A stretch of 64,000 bases of DNA, taken from NCBI GenBank assembly GCA_021432635.1, contig MU270067.1:62001-126000 (forward strand), written 5' to 3'. The notes below the pieces were generated by a model. That model was given only the letters and a program-made list of their open reading frames with translations. It did no database searches and was not told the DNA's origin. Made by a program: the position numbers and the translations under genes. This DNA is from Thozetella sp. PMI_491 (lineage: Eukaryota; Ascomycota; Sordariomycetes; Chaetosphaeriales; Chaetosphaeriaceae). Positions 23,456-36,742 of this stretch are shown in pieces (the stretch's first letter is position 1; every line of letters begins with the position of its first letter).

Positions 23456-24363
23456 GAACAGGTAAGGGGGGAGGGGGGGAAAGCAGGGCCAAAAAAAAAA
23501 AAAGCAAGGGTGGGTATTTGGACTCATTTCATGCCCCATGCTGTTCCCTATGCGGCCGCTGTTGCTGCCCGAAGGAGACGACGCCGCCAGCAGCATGGAA
23601 ATCAGCGATGCAGACAAGGTGAAGAAAGGCTCGTAGTCAGAGCGGGATTGGGAGGCAGAAAGCAGAACGATAAGCGGATCGTCTGTGGCGAGTCATAGGT
23701 CATAGGCGGTTCCTGTCTCGGTGACTTGGGGCTACTTTTGCGTTGCCGTGGCAGGTGATGAGATCATTCGAGAATCTGGAGGGTGGTGTGGCCTGTGCAG
23801 CTTGTCCTGATTTCGCTGATTTCGCGTTGACGCTGTGCTGCTGGAGACGGCGCCGGGGCCTAGCACGCCAGGGGGTGGGTCCGACATGGCTGCAGAGGTC
23901 AGGTCTTCCCTCCTTTATTTTTTTTTTGGAGAATAATAATTCGCCGTGTCTCAAAACCCATACCCGCCAGCTCTTGCCATCCCACCTACCGTCCACCTGT
24001 CCCCGACCCTCACAAGCAAAGAACAAAAACAAGAGCTTCGCACTCCAAGCACTCGACTTTTTTTTTTGTACCGTTTGTCGACCACGAACCCAAAAAAGAA
24101 CCCTCTTCCTTCCATACCGCCCGGCTCGAGCTTTGCAGCTCCCTCTCTTCTTATCACGACCGGTCGCCCCGCCTCCGTCTCTGAACGGTGACTTCATCCC
24201 GCCCGCTATCCTGCTCTCCCTTTCTCCTCTCTGCCGGTCGATCCGCTACGTAACCCTGTGCAACCACACCTCGGTCGTCTTCGAAACGCGAGCACGCTGC
24301 TTCTCTTCTTCAGACCTCGAGACCGCAACTACCACGTAGCTCGTCCTCGCAAACCCATTTACA

Positions 24364-25751
24364 ATGGCCGATTCACCCGCCGCTAACGGCATCGACTCGC
24401 TCAAGAGCAGTAAGGTTCGTTAATCCCCAAGGCCCATCTCCAAAAAAAAAAAAAAAAAAAAAAGCTCGTGATTGTCCACCACAGCTGGCTAACTCGACCT
24501 CAGTGTTTCATAGCTCCCCCAGATGCTCGCCCCCGCCTCCTACCATCGACTCCGCGCAACGATACTGACCATTGCTTCCTCCTGCTGCAGATGCCGCCGC
24601 TGCCTACAACTCCGTGACTAATGGTAGGAAAATCCCGAGCCTGAAGCAGGCGCTGATCTGGAGAAGAAGAGAGCTGTATGTTGACATGTGCTTGCCTGTA
24701 GGTCCGGTTGCCCAGAATGTGAAGGACCAGCATGCGAAGACCACGGCCGAGTTTGCCAACCTCGCTGCTTCGCGCCATATTCCTGCCAACCCGGCGGCCA
24801 CCGGCCAGCCTTTGACGCACTATCACTCGTTCTTCACGGAGCTGCTCTCCTGGCGCAACCCGCGTACGTGGCCCCTCTCCTATTTCTCTACAGCCATCCC
24901 CTTGCGTATCATCTAGGATGGGCAGTTACTGATGAGAGGGTGCAAACAGGGGCTTCCGCCATTGCCTATGTCTCCATCGTTAGCTCCATTTTCCTCGTTA
25001 GGTACCTGGACGTGCTCCGATGGGGCTTCAAGCTCACGTGGATGGTGCTCGGCATCACCGTCGCCGCTGAGGTTGCGGGTAAGACCCTGCTCAACTCCGG
25101 CCTCGCCTCCCAGCTCCGACCCCGCCAATACTACACCGTTCCTCGCGCGACCCTCGATGCCCTCCTCGGCGATGTCCACGAGCTCATCAACTTCTTCGTC
25201 ATTGAGTCCCAGCGCATTCTCTTCGCCGAGAATGTCTGGGCTTCGATTGCTGTAAGTATTAACTGTTTTCTCCCCGGGCCTCGGGCCACTTGTGACCTAT
25301 GCTGATGCCCCTTCCTTTCAACGTCTAGGTTGCACTCTGCTCTTTCATCTCGTACTACCTGGTCAAGATCGTCCCTTACTGGGGCCTTGCCCTCCTCGGC
25401 ACTACCCTCGCCTTCGTCGTGCCTCTGGTCTACACTTCCAACCAGGAGCTGATCGACCACCACCTCAAGCAGGCTAACGATGTGGTCAACGCCCAGACGG
25501 AGCAGCTTCGCTCGGTCGCCCAGAAGCACACCGAGCAGTACGCCCAGCTGACCAAGGAGTATCTCGGCGACTACACGGCCAAGGCCCAGGCTATGATCCG
25601 CGGCGCTCGGGGTGGCGATAGCGTGCCCGTCGTCCCGACCAAGACCCCGCTCAAGGACGCCGACTTCCCTGCGGCCCCTAAGGAGGACATCAAGGCTGCC
25701 GGCGAGCCCGAGCCGTCCAAGGCCGAGGAAGAGCCTCTGATTGCGGCCTAA
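24364..25751 (+). CDS. RTN1: reticulon-family ER membrane protein
   Basis: Five exons, 24364-24409, 24591-24623, 24702-24863, 24950-25251 and 25329-25751, encode 321 residues. Reticulons bend ER membrane into tubules. The reticulon homology domain begins at HYHSFFTELLSWRNPR. It has two long hydrophobic hairpins (SAIAYVSIVSSIFLVRYLD and VALCSFISYYLVKIVPYWG with LLGTTLAFVVPLVYTSN) separated by a hydrophilic loop. The C-terminal tail is charged (QEL...HHLKQANDVV, then Ala/Pro/Glu-rich) and should face the cytosol. Each junction keeps the frame: short exon 2 supplies NAAAAYNSVTNG, and exon 4 begins after CNNAG-type acceptor ACAG. Intron 1 is 181 nt and holds a 22-A run. Confidence 0.92.
24442..24463. 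repeat. A22 homopolymer in intron 1 of RTN1
   Basis: An uninterrupted run of 22 A on the coding strand inside the first intron. It may be real or length-uncertain because of sequencing. Confidence 0.85.
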
Positions 25752-27071
25752 AGGCATTGCAATTCCGCCTGACGTTAGCCACTGCGAATGGCGGTCATTC
25801 TTGCACATTAATTCCCTCTGACCGACATATCTCTTGTTTTTGTTTTCGGCTGGCCCCCCTTCTCCGCTCCCGAATGGACCCCGGCTACGACTTATGGCAT
25901 AGACATGACCAAAAATGACATATACCTTGGGATTTCCTAGACGGAGAGTCGAACGGACGGCCGGCCGACTTGACTCCCACTTACGTGCGTGCCTACGTTT
26001 GGCAGGGGTACGAGTACGAGACTGATGGATGTTATGACTTTGGGGGTGGGAGGGGGACGACATGGCTGCTATCTTTGCGACTGCCAGCCAGTTGTACGTG
26101 AAGCGGCGAGGATTGATGGTGGACTAATAGGATGGATGGATGAGGGTGGGTGGACGGAAGAGGAGGATGGACGGACGGACGGATGGACGATGAACTTGAC
26201 TTTATTGCATCACTGCTTCGGGAGTGGCATGGAGTCTCGCGAGTTGATGGGTCTGGATGCAGTATGCACTTTTGCTTTTGCTTTTCTCATAGCTTTTATT
26301 TCCTTTATCCGGCCGGGACTTTCGTGCTATGGATGCGATCAGCCCCGGACATGGCTTGCTTGCTTGCTTGTCTATGCGATGGGCCCAGACAGATACAGAT
26401 ACCATGGACAGCGCGGGCAAGGCTGCACGGTGGTTCTTGGCTTGCACTGGGGCGTTCTTGCGCTGCGATCCTTTTAACCCAACTTCCTCTACCAAATTGC
26501 CGTCTGCCTGATATGCCCGTGAAGCTCCAGCTCTCCTGTTCCCTACCATCGTTTTGGTTCTCATGTGCCAGTGTGTAGACCTGCGAGGGTGCTAGCTGAC
26601 CAGGCGAAGAACAGAGAAAGGGATAAAGCCACATCGGTGCCTTGGACGGGCCAGAGAGGCTAATGTAGAGTGGACTATAGAGAACGAGGTCACGGGGCAT
26701 GTCCCTAGTAAATCTCATGTGCCAGTTTAGGTACGGGTAATAGTATACACAATTCATTTCCACATTCATTAAGTCCTCGTCAAAAATACCCATGTTTTGC
26801 TAAGCAAGGATTCCATCCACTTCGGCTCCAGTTGCACGAGAGGCTAGCGGCCAGAGTAGAGAGAAGAAAGAAAAAACAAGGACGCAAAGCCAAATCCAGC
26901 ATTCATTAACCTCCCCAGATCCGGACCAGAGACCACGTGAAAGAAACCCAAAGAGCATCCACTCAAATGCATTCATTCTCATTCTCGTTGATAGCCCCCG
27001 ATGCCCAGTCCATCCCCAGGACTTGCTCCTCAACTCCGCGCGTCTGCCATGGCACATCATACAGTCTGCTC
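25752..27071. other. convergent spacer between RTN1 and TOP2
   Basis: This 1.3-kb gap lies between two facing stop codons and so comprises 3' UTRs. A GGAT/GGAC tetranucleotide microsatellite spans about 26131-26190. Short frames on both strands show no domain. Confidence 0.55.
26131..26190. repeat. GGAT/GGAC tetranucleotide microsatellite
   Basis: Repeated GGATGGAT and GGACGGAC units broken by a GTGG and GAAGAGG segment, in the RTN1-TOP2 spacer. Confidence 0.75.
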
Positions 27072-30000
27072 CTACTCACTGTCATCCATAGCAAACGCGT
27101 CGCTCTCGTCCCGAAGCAAAGAGTCGTCTTCGTCATCCAGGACGATGGGTTTCGCCTTAGCAGCAGCAGCGCGGCCTGGGCGACCACGGGCGGCCGGCTT
27201 TGCGACGGGGCTGGGAGGTGCATCGTCCATGTCAAGATCCTCGTCATCATCGCTCAAGACGGTGCGCGCCTTGGCTTTCTTGGCCGCATACGCCTTGGCC
27301 GCTGGCGAGAGGCCAACGGCCTTCTGCTTAGGAGCAGCCTTGGGAGCGGCGGCTTCCTTGTCCTCCTTGTTCTTGTTCTTGGAGCCAGCAGGGCGGCCAC
27401 GCCTTTTGGTTGCCGCAGGGACAACGCTGAGCGGTGCTTTGGGCTTAGAGGCGGCAGCCTGGGAAGACGACGCCTTGGCCGTAGAGGTGATCTTTCCAAC
27501 CGGAGGGAGGTCATCGTCATCCGACAAGAGCCCGTCCAGCTCATCAGCCTTGGTGGATTTGCGTGGAGAGGACAGAGCCAGCGCCTCGTAGTTAGTGTCG
27601 TCATGGCTGTCAAAGTCGTTAAAGTTCGACTTTGACGGCTTAGTCCTCATCTTGGGCAGGGCCGGCTCAGTGGCCGAGTCAGGCCGGGACATGGCGAACA
27701 GGCTCAGTCGGCCTTTGTCAGGAGCTGGAGCGCCGATGCCCTTGACCATTGCGCCAATGTTTCCGAGCATCTTGTCGTCGTCACTGTCCATGTCTTCGTC
27801 GTCGTCGTCGTCGTCGTCGGCATATATGGGCTTGGTCTTCGCGGCGGCCGCTCGCTTGGTCGGCTTCTCGGGGGCCTCCTCAGCGGAAACGGAGGCCGAC
27901 TCTGCCTTCACAGCGGCGGCAGTCGTCGCCGTGGATGGCTTGCCTAGGTCCATGAAGTCGTCTAGGTCATCGTCATCATCATCGTCGTCGAGGATGTACG
28001 TCTTGGCTTTGGAAGTGGCGGCACGCTTGGAGCGAGGATTGGCTGCGTCTGGAGCAGACGAGGCCGGTTCCTGCTTGATAGCGGGCTTGGCCTTGCCGAG
28101 AGACATAAAGTCGTCGTCATCCGAGGCGTAGTCATCATCTGCGCCATCGAGACCGGTGGTCTTGGGCTGCTTCGGTTTGGCGGTGTACATCTCCGCGAAG
28201 CGTTGGGCGGTCTTGACCTCGGACTTTGCCAATTTTGCGGCCTTGGCCTTGGACTTCTTCTCGGGGTCATAGTCATCGTCATCCTTGACGCGGCGACCCC
28301 GGCCGCCGCCAGCACCGATCTTCTTGGAGACGCGCCGGGCTTTCCTGCCGATGTTGGTCTTGATCTCAGCATCGAGGTCGAGCTGGGTCTGCCACTCCTC
28401 GGCGAAAGCATCCAGGTCCTTGCACCAGAGATCCTTCTCGCTCAGCGCATCGAGTTCGTCGTACTCGACCTTCTTTGCTGCAATTTGGGCTTTGAGCTTC
28501 TCGAGACGCTCGACCGTCAAGGACCAGATGGCCATCTGCAGACCGGGTTAGTCTAGAAGCACCGACAGAGCGGGCTATAGAGAAAACTTACAGAGAGAAG
28601 GTAGTCATAGTCTCGGGAGCTTCCCGTGCCGTCATCGACGTCATCGTCGTCGTCTTCCTTGACAGCACCCACTTCCTCGTCTGTCGATTTGGCCTTCTTC
28701 TCTTCAGCCTTCGGTGGGAAGGCCTCATACTTGCGCTCGCGCAGCTCCTGGACCAGGACGGCCTTCTTCTTCTTGGACACGACAAGCTTGCCCTCGATGA
28801 TCTCTTGGATGAATCGATACTGGTTCTTGAGCTTCCGGTAGGCGGCATGGTAGACCTTGAGCCAGTGCTCCTTTCGCTCGGTGTACATCCGGAAGCGGAA
28901 GGCATAGTACTCCTCCAGGATCTGCTCCGGGTTTTCGTACTTTTGGATCTGGCCGCGGGTGTTGAAAGCAACCAGGTTAGTGGTGGCAATCGACTTGTTC
29001 AGCTTGAACCGCTCGTTGAGGCCCTCCTCTAGGGCAGCCTTCATGTGCTTATCGTCGAGCTGGATGACGAAGTGCACCACGTTGTGGTCGTTGAACTCTT
29101 GGTAGTCCTTGATGAAGGAGGGAGTCTTCTCAGCACGGATAATTTCTTCCAACCTTGCCTTGAAGTCGTCAGTCCACATGCGGATGGGCAGCTCGGTGAT
29201 GACCACTTCGTTGGTGTTGATACTATCCTGCGCCACGATGCCGTTGAACTTGAACCGATTCGGCGGTTCTGGTTCGGCAGTGCCCTTCCAGCCGCGCCAC
29301 CAGGGGATCATGGGCATAAAGGGCTTCTCCTCTGTGTCGTCAGGATCCAGCCTGCCCATGCGCCGCTTAAGGTTCTTCACGATATCCATGGGGTGGTAGT
29401 TGGGGATGGAAGTGCTCCAGCCCGTGCCGATGCCGTCAGCGCCGTTGACCAGCACCATGGGGATCACCGGGGCAAAGACCTTGGGCTCGATCATCTTGCC
29501 ATCTTCGAACTGGTACTCGAGGTTGGGCTCGTCGAGCACCGAGTACACCTTGCGGGCGAAGGGCGAGAGGCGAGTGTGGATGTAACGGGCGCTGGCGGCA
29601 TCAGAGCCGCCGGAAAGTCGCGAGCCGAAGTTGCCACTCGGCTCCAGGCAGTTAACATTGTTGGAGCCTACAAACTTCTGCGCCAGGCCGACAATGGTCT
29701 GCTGCAGAGACTGTTCACCGTGGTGATAGGCCGTGGTTCCAGAGATGTAACCGGCTACCTCAACAACCTTCATGTCTTTGACAAGATTCCGCTTGAAGCA
29801 GCCATGCATGACCTTGCGCTGACCAGGCTTCAGCCCATCCAGCATGGAAGGAATTGAGCGCATGTTGTCTGCCATGCTGAACAGGATGAGCTCCTTGTTC
29901 ACAAAGTCGTCGTACGAGATAGCCTTCGTGGTAGACGAATCGAGGTATGTGCCGGGAACAAAGCTGCCTAGCCACTCCTTCCGCGCATCGGCCTTCTTCT

Positions 30001-32355
30001 TCGAGAAGGCGAGCTCGAAGAGGTCAGCTTCGGGAGGCGTCATGACGTCGAACTGTTTGAGATGCTCGTCCAGAGCGGTGAAGTAGACTTGGGCGTCCTC
30101 GTTGTCGCTGGAACCCAATCCCTTGAGGTACTTGTAGTCCCACTTGCGTAGCTCTGCGCGGTGCAGCTCCTTCCACTCCTCGTACTGCGGTATGTTGAAG
30201 AAGCTCTTCAACTTCTGCGGCTTCTTGGGGTTGTTTCCCTGCCAGACCTTGACAACGGGTGTGATGAACTCCTGGAAGAAGCCAGGAATTTTGAGCAGGG
30301 ACGGGTACTGAACCTGCAGGAAATTGATGAGCAGCCCCTTGATGTGGCTGCCGTCGTGATCCTGATCGGCCATGATCATGAGATGGCCATATCGGAGGTT
30401 CTTCGTGTCCGTGTACACAGCCTTGTGCTTGAGACCCAGGAACTTCTTGATGTTTTCGATTTCCTTGTTCTTCGAGATCTGGTCGACGGATGCATCGCGC
30501 ACGTTCAGCATCTTACCACGCAGAGGGAAGACACCGATGCGGTCAGGGTCCAGGACGGCACGGCCGGCGACGGCGAGACCTCTGGCGGAGTCACCTTCGG
30601 TCAAGATGAGAGTACACTCGTGGCCACGCTTCGTTCCTGCCAAGTTGGCTTCGACCAGCTTCTCGTTGCTCACTCGCGAGCGTCTGTTGCCATCGCTCTT
30701 TGCTAGGATCTTGTCCGCCTTTTGGTCGGCAAAGTGCATGATGTTGTTGATGGCATCCGTGTTCCGGATCTTCTTGAGAAAGGCATCGCTGAGCTTACAA
30801 GTACTGCCAAATGCACTTATCTTGGTTGTCATCTGCTCTTTGGTCTGCGAGGTAAAAGCAGGGTTGTCGACGAAGCAGTTGATGAAGACAAAGATGTGGT
30901 TGCGGATATGGTTCATCTTGAGCGAGTGGCCCTTCTTCTTCTTGTCTAGGTCCTTGAGCAAGGCCTGGCAAATCTGGTCGGCAATGTAGTTGACGTGGGT
31001 GCCGCCTGATGTAGTGGCGATGGAGTTGACGAACGAAACTTGCTGGAACGATCCGTCAGAGACGGTGAAGCCGATCTTCCACCGGGCATTGGATTTCAAG
31101 TCTTCAAAGTCGACTGTCGCCACGGGCTTCTCTCCCTCGCCCACAGGATCGTCTCGGTCCTTGGCAATCGACTTGGCGTACATGGTGCAGTACTTCTTGA
31201 AGTCAACCTTGAGGTGCTCGCCGTTGAGGTGGACCTTGACACCTTCGACAGTGCCAGCCATGTCATAGACACGGCGATAAAGAAGACCCTCGAGGTCGTC
31301 GTCGATACCTCCGTCCATGCCGAATCTCTTGTAGTCGGGCGTGAAAGTAATGCGGACGAAGTCGCTGGTTTTGTTGGAAGTGATCTTGGCCTTCTCCATG
31401 TTGCCCATGTTGTCGGTCCAGGTTTGCTTGTAGCGCTTGCCGTTGCTTGAATCCTGAATCTCAAGGGCGAAGCGGGTGCTGAAGATGTTACAGAGCTTGG
31501 CACCGTAACCGTTTCGGCCACCCACCGTCTTCTTCTCGTCATCGTCGTAGTTAGAGCCGGTCAGAAGGTGGCCAAAGATCATCTCAGGGATATAGATCTT
31601 CTCCTTGCTGTGCATCTCGACCGGAATGGCCTTTCCGTTGTTCTCGACGCTGATCTCGCCGCTTTCGCGGTTGATCGTGACCTTTAGGTATGTCATCGAT
31701 TTCTCACGCTGTTTCTGATCCGCGGCATTGACAAGGATCTCGTCAAAGATCTTGTAGAGACCAGGCACGAACGAGACGGTCTTCTTCTCCATCTCGCTCG
31801 TCTCTTTGTTGAAGGTCCACATGCTCTGCTCAGTGCGCTCGACAGAGCCAATGTAGGTATCAGGACGCTTGATGATGTGTTGCAGCTGGGTGAGCTTCTG
31901 GTAGGTCTCGGTCGCGCTCTTCTTGGATTTGGCCTTGGGCGGCGAGTCGACGGGCTCGTCCAGCGCCATGCTGTCGTTCTCGATCTCAGCCAGGGGCTTA
32001 CCGCTGGACTTCTTGACCGGAGCCTTTCTCTGCTTCTTGGTGCTGGGAGGGGTGTTGGAGAGAGTGGTGGCTTCGTCGTCGCTCTCAGGCTTGGGTCGCT
32101 TTTTTGATGCAGCCTTTGTGCCCGTCAGAGTGGTCTGGACTGTCTTCTTTGGTCGGGCAGCCTTGGCTCCAGCCGTCTTTGCTGGCGCCTTTGCGGTTGA
32201 TTTCGCCTTGGGCTTCTGTTCGTGACGCGTCAGTTGCGCGTGAACGCGCGAATGCAGAGGGGGAGCCGACCAGACATACGTACCTCTGGCGAATACCCAT
32301 CTGACTCGTCTTGGTAGTCATCAAAGACCGAATCGTCCATGATGTCGGAGTCCAT
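27072..32355 (-). CDS. TOP2: DNA topoisomerase II
   Basis: Three exons, 32355-32284, 32215-28592 and 28535-27072, encode 1719 residues. The enzyme passes one duplex through another using ATP and is essential for decatenation. Domains in order: an acidic N-terminus (FDDYQDESDGYSPE); a basic linker with many Lys/Ala/Pro; the GHKL ATPase (DEILVNAADQKQR at about 182 and GGRNGYGAKL at about 256); TOPRIM (TEGDSARG at about 563, and DQDHDGSH with metal-binding Asp at about 641-645); and the breakage-reunion domain with active-site Tyr about 902 in ARYIHTRLS. The end of the core, DYDYLLSMAIWSLT, is rebuilt by splicing intron 2 (56 nt). The C-terminal 450 residues are disordered, with alternating Asp runs and Lys/Ala-rich parts, suited to nuclear localisation and phosphorylation. 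The start at 32355 is the first in-frame ATG; a second Met lies five codons later. Confidence 0.98.
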
Positions 32356-35300
32356 GGTGCCCGTGTGCAGGGGAATAGAGCGCCCGCTGGTCTAGCGTAA
32401 ACAGGGCGAGACGAAGAGAGGCGAAGTAGAGAGCGCGCGATTGATCGGGGGCCTGGCGGCATGCGTACTCAACCCGCCAAGTCGTCAAGTGGTCTGGGTA
32501 AAGAAATAGGAGGTAGATGGAAGGAAAAGAACGAATGAGAGACCCAGTCCTCAAGTTCCTCGGGGGGGTTGTTAGGGATGTGGTGGAAGAGGAGGGGTCG
32601 GAAACGCGGGGGGAGAAGTTATTGAGAAGACCGTGTCGAGTGTTGTGCCGCGATCGAAACAGTTTGGCGGATGTAAACAATTCAAGGGATTGGTGCGTTA
32701 TCCCGAATCGGGTCTAGCGCGAAATTCGTGACGCGCATCGTGATTGCCCCCTTTTCTGGTAAAGAAGCTGTCGGCCCGGCAGCCAAGCTACCCCACCGAA
32801 TCGAATGTGACAGCTGCCAGTGGGATAGTGCCGCGGACGCGGCCAGAAACTGAGCAGAAGCATCGGGGCGAATGTTGGGAGAGCAAGAAGTCCTAGGAAC
32901 ATCTCGAGGGGGCGCCCCCTGCAAGTCGACAGGTCACCTCAAGGAGACTGTTCACAGTTCCCGCTCAATCATATTCTGGATATTATGCCGGGCTTCATTC
33001 GGCGCATCTGTCGCTATAATGTACCAGCCGAAAGTTGCTTCTTTTCTCCGCCCACATACCTGCCTTCCTTTGTCAAGCCAATCAATCGTCAATACCCTGG
33101 CAAAACCGGGTGCGCGACCATGTCACATCAACATATCCCCTTTGGACACCTCAGAGATGATGTAATGGGAAGGGAAGAGAAAGACTTGAATGGATCGGTA
33201 ACACTTCACCCTGTTGGTCTGCTTCCTATCCACTTTGCCGCCCGCCTATTGTAGCCGTCAATGGAGCATGTCGTCCGGCCAATCATGTTGGAGTGTATTG
33301 TTTTGAGCCCCTGGAAGTTGGTCGTGGGGTGACCCCAAGCGGAGGGAGACAGCACATAACATACTTCCCGATCTCCCTTATTCCCGAGCTTGTCGGGTGG
33401 GTGTGTGAGCTCGTAAAACCGTGGCCGCTCTTGCGGCTCGAACATTGGGGGCGTCGCATTCAGGTCGTTGGGCATCGTTGAATGAACGCCTCCAGAGCGC
33501 AGTGATGCCACGGCCCGGTAGCCAGAGCTTTGTACACCAGTCAGTTGACGACGATGGGCGGCTTCGTTTCCCTGTGGCCCTGTGGGTCTAATTCTCTTGC
33601 TACCTTGGCACAGAGGTCATCTCCCATGGCTCCTGTGCTTCCCAGCACCTCCCTGCCGCCACCGCCAAACTCGCCCGCCAGCCCTCAGTGGCAAGCAACG
33701 GGGCGTTGTCGGTCCTACGCGACCTAGCTCTGTTCACATCGTGCCTGTGCGACCCTTCAGACGTCCCTACCACCTTTCAAGCCTGAGCAGGCGAGAAATT
33801 TCCCGAGTCTATGCATGTTACCGCGCACACCACAAGGGTTGCACCGCTTGGCAATTCTCTAGGCGGCATCCTGTCAAAAAACCATGCAGTCCCACAAAAG
33901 CGCCTCTGAAACCTCTCCGGGAGCCCCAGTAACGGGTTCCGCCGGCGCTTCCCTGCACGTGGAAAACATCCAAGACCTTGAAGGGTTCGCTTTCTATCAA
34001 TATACGGAGGTCTGGTGGCCCCAGATGCCATGCCCTTCCCTCCCGGCGTTTTGTGCTCTGAAGCTCCCGGAAGCCGCAGTACGAGGGTTTGAGCGATCAG
34101 CCGTAGGTCGATTGTCCACTCTTGGTTGAGAACCGACGTTGGCTGGAGGCGCTCGCCTCACTCCCTAGGTCTCCTCTACTATTACAGCGTCGGCTCCAAA
34201 CCTTCGTCCCATTATCCCCTGCCGTAGCTCTATCTATAACAAGTGGTATTCTTCTTTAGCCCTCAGTAACAACACAACATGGTGGCGGGTGGCATAGGCA
34301 ACCCTTACTCGCAATTTATTGGATCTCCACCCTGTCTCTGTCTCGTCTTGTTGATTTCGGCAGTATTTCATCTTACAGCTCCCGTTTGGGGGAGTGCATG
34401 GACCATGCTCTCACCTTCCGTCGTAGGCGGGCTCTTGGCCCCAGAAAACACGACGGCACACTGCAGCAGCGACTCCGGGCGGATCGGTACGTAAGGGCTG
34501 CTTCACGGAAGACTCGAGAGATGCCACACTGGACCAGAGTACCACATCTCTGCCCAGCCGGCTCTTCTGCGTTGTTGGCGAGAACGTCCCCTTTTCCGGG
34601 ACTTTTTTTTCCTTCTTTCTTGTCATTTCTCTCGCTCGTCTCTCAGCTCAGCTCTCCGATCTGCCGAGGGGTGGGGGCTGGAGTGACAGAATCTCGAGCC
34701 CCGGAGTGGACGATGTGATAGCTGCGGGTACAATTTGTTCTATAGGCTCGCGGTGCTCTTTATGGGCCCTTCCAGCCACGGGGAGACCCTTGCTGACTAT
34801 TGACTGCCGATTGGCAATGAAGCTGGGGTGGCACCTATAGATCATGAGGTCGAGCTGGCCACGCCCAAGCAGGTGAACAAAGAGGGAGCCCACGATGGCC
34901 AAGTCTGTGCCAGGTCGAAAGTGCACCACACAGCAAGGCTAACACTTCCTATCGGGAAATTCTTAGGTCGACTTGTACTCCTTCAGGCTCATGGGTTGCG
35001 AAAGAACAAAAAAAATAGGGCTTGATAAGGCTTACTGTAGTGCCAGCTGCCCATTCTCGTTCTGCCAGCACTCGCTGCCGACTTTAGATAGCACCAGGCT
35101 CCCATCACCCATGCTTCTCGAAAAGCCTAGAATTTGATCTCCCTGGACGGGTCGCGGATACACGCACTGTCTGTCTCCTATGCCAAGGACATACCCGGCT
35201 TGGGAACCGTCTCCTTGAGGCGGTCAGCGAGGGAAGAGGCAATGGGAAATCACATGAAGGGACTGAGACAGCAAGGCATCAGGTAGGTCCATCGGCCCTG

Positions 35301-36742
35301 TAGAGTTGGGTCCTGAGGCCGTGGGCAGCCGTGCAGACAGGTAGAAGCGGGCCCTCACCCCTTCGCCCATCTCACCGATGTCCTGGTGAGAGAAGGGCGG
35401 TCAACCATGAGCTTTTCTCCCCTCGTGCTGCGCGGGGACATGGGAGAGCACGGCCACGTGTATCAGGCTGTACCGAGTCAAGAGGGCAATTCTGGCTAGG
35501 AAGAAGCAAGCCCGGGCAGGGGATGTTCTTTGTTCTACAATTTGGAGGAGACCACCTGGACCTAGTACGCAGGCGGCACGTCCTGCAGCCATCCGACAGC
35601 CTGGTGGGTGTCAAAAAGCGCTTCAAACAGCCTGGTCCCATGTTTGGCCCCGGGACCCCCCAAGGCTGCAGAAACCACGGGTCCAGAACGCCGTCCTTGC
35701 CCTTCGCCCTCCTCAAAGTCCATCTTTCGTCACAAGCGGAGTGCGTCATCTCGTCGCCTGTGATCTCCCTTTCGATCCGACACTTGCCTTCCTCGTGCAA
35801 TCTACTGAAACCCATCTCACCTCGATTCCAACCCGCCATTCTCCAAAAGCGGACCCTCAAGGTCGATAGATGGTTTCGCCGCCTAGACCGGCAGTCCTAT
35901 GAAGCGATACGAACGGGTCGCTTTTTGGAATTAGTAGGACCACACGGTAGGAGACGGAACAGCTTGGGCACTCCGGCACCCTCCGGACAGTCGAACCTAT
36001 GCGAATCAGGAGACATCACATCGGAACGGAGCCCGCTGTCATCTCCCCTGCCTTTGATTCGCGCCGACTCTACCCTCTGGAGCGAGAAAGTCGACTCTAT
36101 CGCCCTTCCCCTCGCCCCCCCTCCCTCTCCCCGGGCAGCTGACTTGAGGCGATCCTCGCTAGCCGCCGCCTCCTTCGTCGCAACTCACTTTGTGGCTTTC
36201 AACTCGACGGCGGAGAGAACGAAGTACGTAGATCAAGAGTGTACGCCTGGGGGTCGCTAGACGCCGATTCCAAGGAGCCTACGACAAAGGATCTGCACCG
36301 AGAGCGCCGAACGACAAGGTCTCTCCGGCCACGGGGGCCGCCACTGAGCTGCACATAATTGCATCCTTGGAGCCCAAGTATGAAAGACCACCCTTCCTAG
36401 ATCCTTGTATCTGTAGCTTGAGAGACCGTCGGCTATCCTAGCAACGCTCCACGAGGGGAACCGCCGGGTACTTTGTTGTTTGCTGTCCTAGAAAAGGGAC
36501 TTCGTTTCCCCCTTTTCTTTCCACTCAGGCAGCAGACACACCCGTCCACACACATACACACATCCTCCCCCTCCCCCTCCCTCTGCACGCGCTGTCTGAG
36601 TTGATAAACCCCAGTACCCGTCTTGCAACCCAGCCTCCACACCCGCCCAAAGCATCGGCGCCGGACTTTCCTTCAGTTCCTCCATCCTCGTGCAGAAGCC
36701 GAACAGCGTAGACGAGACATATCCACTGGGTCCTTCACCGCC
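32356..36742. other. 4.4-kb divergent intergenic region, no gene recognised
   Basis: The region lies between TOP2 (-) and the APSES gene (+). The longest frame (plus strand, 35331-36260) has no ATG until its interior, no domain and no conserved motif, so it is not called. From about 36450 to 36742 a pyrimidine-rich leader precedes the APSES ATG. No RNA gene was recognised. Such a long upstream region would suit a regulated transcription-factor gene, but that is inference. Confidence 0.5.

Larger units (their letters stand above)
21318..24363. other. 3-kb intergenic region, no gene recognised
   Basis: Open frames are short and without domains. The section at about 21660-22500 is A+T-richer than the genes. 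The region contains CA microsatellites (21491-21513 followed by a TA run to 21530, and 23430-23455), a perfect 16-bp palindrome (21988-22003), and from about 23900 the pyrimidine-rich promoter/5' UTR of the reticulon gene with two T-runs. Confidence 0.5.

Noticed and set aside
35331-36260. 309-codon plus-strand frame upstream of the APSES gene
   Set aside because: It opens at GTG, has its first ATG well inside, shows no recognisable motif and sits in promoter-like sequence.
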